NCBI GenBank assembly: GCA_020081605.1
Contig: JAHREC010000013.1
Span: forward strand, 372,001 to 436,000
From: Albifimbria verrucaria
Lineage: Eukaryota; Ascomycota; Sordariomycetes; Hypocreales; Stachybotryaceae
DNA length: 64,000 bases
Reading direction: 5' to 3'
In this document: in pieces, positions 56,945 through 64,000 of the stretch
How the letters are laid out: each line of letters starts with the position of its first letter
How positions within the stretch are numbered: position 1 is the stretch's first letter
The notes under the pieces: generated by a model
Seen by the model: the letters and a program-made list of their open reading frames with translations, nothing else
What the model was told of the DNA's origin: nothing
Databases searched by the model: none
Translations under genes and position numbers: made by a program

Positions 56945-59782
56945 GCCAAATAATGTGGATTGGTGATTGGTGGTTTGGTGGGCATTCCTTGTCAAGGGAA
57001 AAATATGATTGGAAACTCTGTGGAGGTTGACGGATGTGCTGAGGCAAAGTGGTTATGATATCATCATTTTTAGACTGCATGGGTTATTGCAAGTTCCACG
57101 CCACGTCAGAGTCCATACGCTGGGGAATTGCTAGTGGCTTCTTATTATTGTAAATTAAGCGCCGATCATGAATCAATTAGGCCATATCGAAAAATGAGAA
57201 TAAAAAGCAAAATGAAACTAATTGCCAGTTTCGTCAAGATAGTATAAATGTGCTTTAGGTTAAGTCAAACTGGAGGATCTTGACGTCTCGTATCGGTTGT
57301 TTTGTTGCTCCGACAATGCTGAATAATTATATCGTATAGTTTTATTTGTATGCTGGAAAGAACATAGATCAGCTCTTTTTATCCATGAAGCACCTTTGCG
57401 GTCGAGGAACTGTCACATTTTCTTCGTGGTGTATCAGGATGGCTTCCCTACCCCGAACATGTTCGAATGGCAAAAACATATTGCAAGGTATTTCAGGATT
57501 AGCAAACGTTCTTTTGAGGCCATCGTCCCTTGTCAAATGACTGTTGTTTGCCCTTCGAGTAAGCCTGTTTTGCTCCGTAGAGCGGTGATGAGGTTCATCA
57601 CCAGGAACTATTACCAGGAACTATTCCACCAACACCCAATTGTTCTTTAAATACTGTCGGTCAATCAATCATTCGCTCCTTGCTATTTGCTCTCTGAAAG
57701 ATATACATGAGTAATCAATTAGCCGAGTGATTATCATCGCTTGGCAGATACCCACCATAAGGAAGATTGCATTGCATAGCCTCCTAGCTTGAGCTTCGTA
57801 TGAATTGGCATTTTTGCCATCTTGAATATGAACATTCAACTGTTTTCGGATTATCGGCAACATGGCCACGATCACCAGATCAGCGTTAGCCGGATGACTC
57901 AGTTACACAAATTATGTCAATTGTCAGCGCAACACATGCATGATGACAGCCTCCAGTTTCAGCCACATAGAACACAGAACTTTTGTTCTCTTTCTCCACA
58001 TGTATCTGATCGAATCCGTATTATCCCTGTCTAACATTGTATTGTCATCATGACAAAATCTCTTTGGATGTTAGGCCTGATGAGTTTGCCTCGTATTCAG
58101 GGAGAAAATTATCCTAGGTGGACTTGCAACGCGGCCCAGTCGTGTTGTTTGATGCCTGTGCGGGTCATTCGTGCCAGGATTAATCCTGCCTGTCCAAGTT
58201 TACTGGAAACAAGAGTCTGAGTGATTTCTGCGAGCTGCAAACGTGAAGCGAGTGCGAAGATGAGAAACATATAATCCTCCTATGTTCAGGTCGGCACGAT
58301 CTGTTTCAACCATCATTATCATCTAAGGCTCGCAATCATCGCTTCTTCTACATTATACAGCTCATATCATTGAAAATTTTACTTCCACGACTGAACATGG
58401 CAGAAGAAGAAAACAAAGTCATCCTCCTTGTGGCTACTCTAAAAGGGTTTCTCGATGGCATGAGTGTAGCACACGGCTGCTGGGCTGCCCCTACCACTCG
58501 TCTCCTAAAGCTGCCTGAGAACCCCAATGGATCTGAGTAGACGAAACTATTTCTATTACACCCAATGGATAAACCCACAGGCTTTTGCGTCTTTAATTCG
58601 GGCTTCGTGGCCAAAGGGCCAGGTACCAGAGGACTAGACGAAGCACTAAAAATGTCCACCTCTACCTGTCAAGCCATATATTTCAACTTGCACTCCTTTG
58701 CCCTCCAGGTTTTGGCCTTTTACGACGAATTGCGCACAAAGACATCAGCATTGTAAATAGCATCACTGGCGGCAAATGTGGAGGTTCGTACAGAAGGAAG
58801 CTGTGGAACCTATTCAACATGGTCTGCATGCAAGATATTGCGAACGTGTCATCTACTCTGACGACAATGGCCTCAGCTACTAAGAGCTATCAAAATGATA
58901 TACGACGTCCCCTTATTTGCTATATTATCTTCCTGCTATATAATGTATTCTACCCTCGCGACTCATTTCCACATTTACCTGTCACTTCCCATGTCTTTGT
59001 CCTGCAGAGCTTCACAAAACACAAATACCCTCAGATAGTCCATCTTTAACCGACCCAATAGAAAACACTCAAAAGCAATTCTATCGAGTGTGGCAAGGTG
59101 TCCTTGCTGCTTCACACTCTTACTCTGCTACAGTACCCGTCTGACACTTCTTAGAGTCTAATGCGCTACGATGTATTGCCTTCGATTATTCGCCAATGAT
59201 TACCCTGGTATGTCAAAGTCCACATGTATGATGGTCTAGCTTAGCATAATCCTTCAGACACGGGTTCCGCACGAAGTCCGTACATAGTGTTGTGATGCGG
59301 CGGTACCGCACCTATTAACTCCACATGTATCCCCATCAAGTAAGCGGGTACTAAGACGCAGAGGGTGTTAAGGCTATATTTTAATATTAGATCCTCATCT
59401 TATGTGAAGACATTATATGTTGATGTCCCCACGTCATCCCGAATCCCGTGCAACCAATTCCGTTCAACCAGCGCCTCCAATCCCGCACCTCCCTGTATCT
59501 CCAGATGTGCAATTCCGTTCCACGTTTAACAGCGACATATGCACAATTAAGTCCGTTATTTCCAGTGGGTTCCTTTTATTCTCACCTGGTGGAATCTGTA
59601 TTCGCACTTGGAGGGTTACTCCAGAATGTCATGGGTATGTCTGTGTGTTGAATATGGAAGAGGTATAAAGTAGCTGAGCGCTGCTCTTCCAAGATACCTT
59701 CCTGTCAGACACAACCACTTCAAAGCCTCCAACACACGAACAAAATCTCGACACAGCTTAGAATTTTCCCATTAAACGAACC
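56945..59782. other. Long gene-poor region
   Basis: About 2.8 kb. A frame from ATG 58399 (MAEEENKVILLVATLKGFLDG, about 47 codons) has a good start context but ends early and may be part of a broken gene. Other frames are short. The end of the stretch includes the pyridoxal reductase promoter and leader. Confidence 0.4.
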
Positions 59783-60942
59783 ATGAGCGACTCATCAATC
59801 TCGAAAGTTGCCGGCAAGGCTGCTGGGCAGGTGGGATACGGCATGCTAGGTCAGTTTTCTCCAAACAGCCCAACTTGGGCAGATGTTGCATAGACATAGA
59901 GTCTTGATGTTCACCCGCAATTAGGTCTCACTAAGCCATGGGCACCGGTGGAATATCCCGAAGCAGCAGAGCTCTTAAAGACTGCCTTGGAAAACGGCGC
60001 CAACGTTTGGAATGGTGTAAGTGCCATGCGGTAATGTCTCTACCTGGCTAACACATATAGTCCACCCATTACGGCACACCTGACGCAAACACTCTCCATC
60101 TGATGAGGTACTACTTCACAAAGTACCCCGAAGACGCCGAAAAAGTCGTCTTGACTATCAAGGGTGCATTCAGCCACAACAACGGGCCTGTTGGCACGCC
60201 CGAGGGAATCCGCGCTTCGGTTGAAGCATGCATCGATGTTCTGGGCGGCATCAAAACCATTGACGTTTTTGCTTGTGGACGGGTCGACCCCAATGTTCCA
60301 ATTGAGACGTCAGTCAAAGCCTTGGCTGAACTTGTCAAGGAGGGAAAGATTGGTGCAATCGGCTTGAGCGAAGTCAGCGCCAGCTCCATCCGCCGGGCTC
60401 ACGCCATCCATCCCATTGCGTCGGTTGAGATTGAAATGAGCCTTTTCACACCGGATCCTCTACATAACGGCATTGTAGAGACATGTCAAGAACGTAAGTA
60501 TCCTTGAAAACAAAAGCATAGTAACAAATACTAACCCAGATTATATACAGTCGGCATCCCAATTCTAGCATACAGCCCCGTAGGCCGTGGTTTCCTGACG
60601 GGCGAAATTCGCAAACTCGAAGACCTAGCCGAGAACGACTTCCGCCGCATGTTTCCGCGCTTCAAGCCGGGCGCATTCGAGCAAAACTTCAAGCTGGTGG
60701 AAGCGGTGGAACAGATTGCCCGGCGCAAGGGCATGACTACGGCGCAGGTAGCGCTGTGCTGGGTCTGCCAGAAAGGCGCGATTCCGATCCCCGGATCTAC
60801 CAGACGTGAGCGGATTATCGAGAACAGCAAGCCTGGGGAATTGAGCAGCGAGGAAATGGCGGGGATTGAGGAGATTCTGGAGAGGATGCCTGTTGTTGGG
60901 GAGCGGTATGGTGGTGCACATGAGAAGTTGCTGAATGCGTAG
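59783..60942 (+). CDS. Pyridoxal reductase-type aldo/keto reductase, four exons, intact
   Basis: An NADPH-dependent reductase similar to yeast Plr1, acting in vitamin B6 salvage. Exons are 59783-59849, 59925-60016, 60061-60493 and 60551-60942, with clean GT-AG introns. Key text: GYGMLGLTKPWAP; NGANVWNGSTHYGTPDANTL (replacing the usual Asp-x3-Tyr region); VVLTIKGAFS (Lys); IDVFACGRVDPNVPIE, where the usual catalytic His neighbourhood reads ACGR; VEIEMSLFTPD; and GIPILAYSPVGRGFLTGEI. Length is about 327 aa. The family also contains plant and fungal reductases with broader aldehyde substrates. Nothing nearby suggests another pathway. Confidence 0.9.
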
Positions 60943-62174
60943 ACGGGGTGCGTGTTTGTTGCTTTTCATTTCTCTTTTCGATTTCTTTTTTTTAATTTTT
61001 TTATTTCTTTCACTATTATTATTTTATTTTTGTTTATCCCTTTGTTAGAATACCGAGCTACATTGGATGATTATTATACTGTATGATTGATTACACTGCA
61101 TTTTTTTCACGAGCATCTCAATTGCAGGACTGAGGAATTGCGTCTATGGTCGTGCAGCTCCCCAATGAGATAAAGCCCGAGGACTCGCTTATCGTACAAA
61201 TTAGCTTATTCAATCTCAAGTGACAAACCTAACACACTGAATTAGTACCAAGCGTTTGTATCAACGAACAGCTGCATATAAAAAAACTCCACCGTGTCGA
61301 TCCCAGCTGCACGCAACCTGAGCCAACCCTCATTCAGAATGTGCAGCCGAGCTGTGATGGAAACGTCCTTGTTTTGGACGACGCCAGCCAGCCAGCCAGC
61401 CAAAACCCACCGGTTGGTAAAAATCAGGTCTAGCTTTGTTGTCTTGAGATAATAAAATTGACTAACCAGAATCTCTTTCTCCGTCAACGATAGGTGAAAG
61501 AAATTAAAAACCACGCATTTGTCCACGCCAACCTCCCCCATGACGTACAGGGTAGGCCGGAGTCGAGAGGAATTACAGCTGAGCTTCAGTCCTGAGTGAC
61601 GTCTTGCAGCTTTGACCTGGTTAAAACACCTAACTTTACCTGATATCTCCGGTACAGTAACCCTGGCCTGGCTTGGCTTATCTCTCTCTCTGTCTTGTTT
61701 ATTCCTCTCCCTTGATTGCTCAATTCATTCACCCCTCCCTTCCTCCCCACGCCGAGTGTCCGAACCTCCGCCGATCATCGCACAAGCTTGCAGCTCAGCT
61801 CAGCTCTGACTCTCCCTCCCTGCACATTTTCCCCCACCCCATTTTTTTCTCCTTCTCCTCCCTCTCTCGCTCTCGCTTGTCTGTTTCGTTTTGCAACTAC
61901 CGGGACTTGTTACAGTAGCTGCAGCTGGTGGTTTCTGCCGCACGAACACCTGCACCACCACCCACCACACATCAACTAACCCAACCAACCAACCATCTCG
62001 CAACCAAGAACCACACAAACCCCCCACCCAAGCACCAAGCACCAAGCCCGAGCCCGTCCCTCCACACTTCCATTTCCGTTGGGAGCTTCTCCGCTCTCGC
62101 CCATTCCTGCTGGTGCTGGTGCTGGTGCTGGCTCTTTGGTGTAGCTGTTTGCTCTTCCTCCTTCTTCTTTCGCA
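60943..62174. promoter_or_regulatory. Carbonic anhydrase upstream region with low-complexity tracts
   Basis: T-rich 3' flank of the reductase (60980-61030), a (CAGC)n tract near 61383-61403, and a long C/T-rich then CA/CCAAC-rich stretch (about 61680-62170). The latter looks like the promoter and 5' leader of the carbonic anhydrase gene. No separate gene is supported. Confidence 0.55.
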
Positions 62175-63081
62175 ATGCTTACCCTTCCACATTCCCGTGC
62201 ATTCACCCTGCTCCGGCCCGCCGTTGCCAGATCCTTAGCTGCTTCTTCTGCTTCTTCTTTTCTCCCTCTTCATTAACTGCATCGCTGCCAATTGCTGCTC
62301 CTGCTGCTTCCCCTCCGTCTCCAACAGCTCCAACAGCCCTCCCTTAAGAGCTTCTTCTCCTCCACCGCTTCCGCCTCCGCCTCCTCTCCCCCAAGGACCC
62401 CAATTACTGGCGCACCATGGCTCAAAGGACGTCTCCAAGTATCTCCAGCAGTCTCACGACCGCCTCTTCGACAACAACCGCGCCTGGGCCGCCGAGAAGG
62501 CCCAGAAGGATCCCGGCTTCTTCGCCGCCCTCGCTGAGGGCCAGAACCCTGAGTATCTCTGGATCGGCTGCAGCGACTCTCGCATCCCCGCCGAGCAGAT
62601 CACCGGCCTCGAGCCCGGCGAGGCCTTCATCCACCGCAACATCGCCAACCTCGTCTGCAACACCGACCTCAATGTCATGTCCGTCATCAACTACGCCGTC
62701 CGCCACCTCGGCGTCAAGCACATCGTCGTCTGCGGCCACTACGGCTGCGGCGGTGTCAAGGCCGCCATGACCCCAAGCGACCTCGGCCTGCTCAACCCCT
62801 GGCTGCGTAACATCCGCGACGTCTACCGCCTGCACGAGAAGGAGCTCGACGCTATCCCCGACGAGTCCGAGCGCTACAACCGCCTCGTCGAGCTCAACGT
62901 CCTCGAGCAGTGCCGCAACGTCATCAAGACCGCTGCTATCCAGCAGTCCTTTGCCAAGAACCAGTACCCTATCGTCCACGGCTGGGTCTTCAACTTCCAC
63001 GACGGCCTGCTTAAGGATCTCAAGGTCGACTTTGAGGCTGAGCTGGCCAACGTCCAGAAGATCTACAACCTGGTGGAGTAA
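62175..63081 (+). CDS. Beta-carbonic anhydrase, probably mitochondrial, frameshifts near the N-terminus
   Basis: Interconverts CO2 and bicarbonate. The zinc-site motifs are all present: WIGCSDSRIP (Cys and Asp-Arg pair), IHRNIANLV, and VVCGHYGCGGV (His and Cys). The body from about 62428 to 63081 is one frame, ending NVQKIYNLVE. Upstream, KDPNYWRTMAQ is in another frame, requiring one lost A near 62424-62426 and one lost C in the run 62388-62392. An ATG at 62175 gives a Ser/Arg-rich mitochondrial-like leader (SRAFTLLRPAVARSLAASS), but its path to SFFSSTASAS is not clear because of an in-frame TAA at 62274. An intron or a further indel is likely. GC content is high, with strong codon bias, suggesting high expression. 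Confidence 0.9.
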
Positions 63082-63850
63082 CCGGAAACGGGAAAACACC
63101 AGCAAGCATAGAAAAAAGAAACGAAAACAGAAAAAACCAAAGAAAAAAATAAACTGAATGAAGCGTCGGTTCGTACAGCTGTTGGCGTCACGGTGGGAGT
63201 GGAAAGGCCATGGTAGGGTAGGCAGGCAAACTGAAATGGGTTGTCTTCACTTCTCGGCGCTCCCAAGGCATAGAGAGGAAAACGGTGGGTGGTTATACGG
63301 TGTTGTCGCAGGCGTAGCAGGTTTCCGAATGCTGGATTGAATCGTGCCAAACCAGTCGTGTTACAGACGGTCCTTGTCTGTTATTATGAAATAAAAAGTA
63401 ATCAATCATTCCTCGATTACAATCGAAGCTCTCTTTACTCTGTTATTTGCTTTGTCACAGCCAATAAGCAACCCGGCGTCAATACCTTTCTTCGTCGTTT
63501 TACCACAGACCTCGCGCAATCTTGTAGATGCTTCAATCACGGCGATTTATGTTTGATTTCATGTATGGCATTGTTCCTTTATTTGCTTCTCATTCTACTT
63601 CTCTTTCCGTATCAGCCATCAATTAGAATCATAATCCCAAAATCAAGCTACCGTCTCGGTATATTCTCCTCCTCCTTCTATAATTCTTCCATCAATGACA
63701 TTATTAAAAAAAAAGGAAATCCATCTTTATGCTCAAAAGGCATTACCTCTCATCGACATTACGCGAGAAACAGTAATTGGTATCTTCTCAACATCGCAGC
63801 ATCAAACTTCTCCCTCTTTCACAGTAATAGCAATATTTTCCACTAAAAAA
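63082..63850. other. Intergenic region
   Basis: Convergent 3' regions of the carbonic anhydrase and the last gene. It is AT-rich at its right end. No gene is supported. Confidence 0.5.
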
Positions 63851-64000
63851 CTACACCATCTCGGTCGCAGCTTGGCCCTGAGGCACGACGCCTCCGGCGT
63901 TGCTGCGCGAAGTGCTGTACTTGGATGTCGACTCGCCCGTGTCCTTGCGGGAGAAGGAAGCCCACGTCTTGAAGCTGGACATGGACATGGTCTTGCGGAA
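63851..64000 (-). CDS. C-terminus of a gene running off the window
   Basis: Reading inwards from the window end, the minus strand encodes MSMSSFKTWASFSRKD, then a Ser/Thr-rich tail (TSKYSTSRSNAGGVVPQG) ending at TAG 63851-63853. Base composition is GC-rich, like the carbonic anhydrase gene, and codon use looks genuine. It is only about 49 residues, too little for a family. A cytoplasmic tail of a membrane protein is one possibility. Confidence 0.6.
   Translation of the reverse strand, partial: FRKTMSMSSFKTWASFSRKDTGESTSKYSTSRSNAGGVVPQGQAATEMV

Noticed and set aside
61928..62347. Pro/Ser-rich open frames before carbonic anhydrase
   Set aside because: Low-complexity C/T-rich leader produces open frames in several phases; none shows a domain.
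62422..63105. 227-codon minus-strand open frame
   Set aside because: It is the antisense shadow of the GC-rich carbonic anhydrase gene.

Overview
This window is nuclear DNA from a filamentous ascomycete. Genes are short and carry small introns of about 50-75 nt with fungal splice signals (GTAAGT/GTATGT donors, CTAAC-like branch sites, CAG/TAG acceptors). Typical fungal families are present: HET-domain incompatibility proteins, a VIT/vWA protein, a GPR1/FUN34 acetate transporter, Fdc1/Pad1 and Plr1-type reductase. An actinobacterial-type S1E protease and a DUF7888-like secreted protein hint at Hypocreales (Sordariomycetes). That placement is inference.

Layout. 1-6.9 kb holds two divergent pairs. 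Acetolactate decarboxylase and catabolic acetolactate synthase form the bacterial-style acetoin route. A UbiD/Fdc1 decarboxylase and its UbiX/Pad1 flavin prenyltransferase follow. 7-20.5 kb has a secreted SMP-30-like beta-propeller, a cysteine-dioxygenase-like protein, the S1E protease, a VIT/vWA protein and a secreted Cys-containing protein. 21.8-37 kb is a gene-poor, AT-rich accessory stretch with a small membrane protein, a five-exon P450, an SDR, a knottin-like secreted peptide, a secreted tyrosinase, a MITE-like element, a 12-cysteine secreted protein and a DUF7888-like secreted protein. 37.7-46 kb has a HET-ankyrin protein, a NIDO-like neighbour, an aldo/keto reductase, a polytopic membrane protein and an acetate transporter. 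47.7-64 kb has a nuclear coiled-coil protein, a PQ-loop protein, a second HET protein, a secreted beta-lactamase-like protein, a zinc-ribbon protein, pyridoxal reductase, a mitochondrial-type beta-carbonic anhydrase and the 3' end of one more gene.

Data quality. About half of the protein genes are interrupted by single-base shifts, nearly all one-base losses inside short homopolymers. They occur in housekeeping genes (carbonic anhydrase) as well as accessory ones, and I saw no convincing in-frame nonsense substitution. I therefore read them as probable assembly indels, not as decay, and annotate these genes as CDS with the shift positions listed. Nine genes are free of visible shifts: P450, knottin, tyrosinase, 12-Cys protein, DUF7888-like, PQ-loop, the 43.5 kb membrane protein, zinc-ribbon and pyridoxal reductase.

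How the genes may work together. The clearest functional unit is the left end: pyruvate to acetolactate to acetoin, beside prFMN-dependent decarboxylation of phenylacrylic acids. Both make small volatile products. The centre is rich in secreted small proteins and looks like a lineage-specific, effector-type region. No RNA genes, CRISPR arrays or autonomous transposons were recognised.
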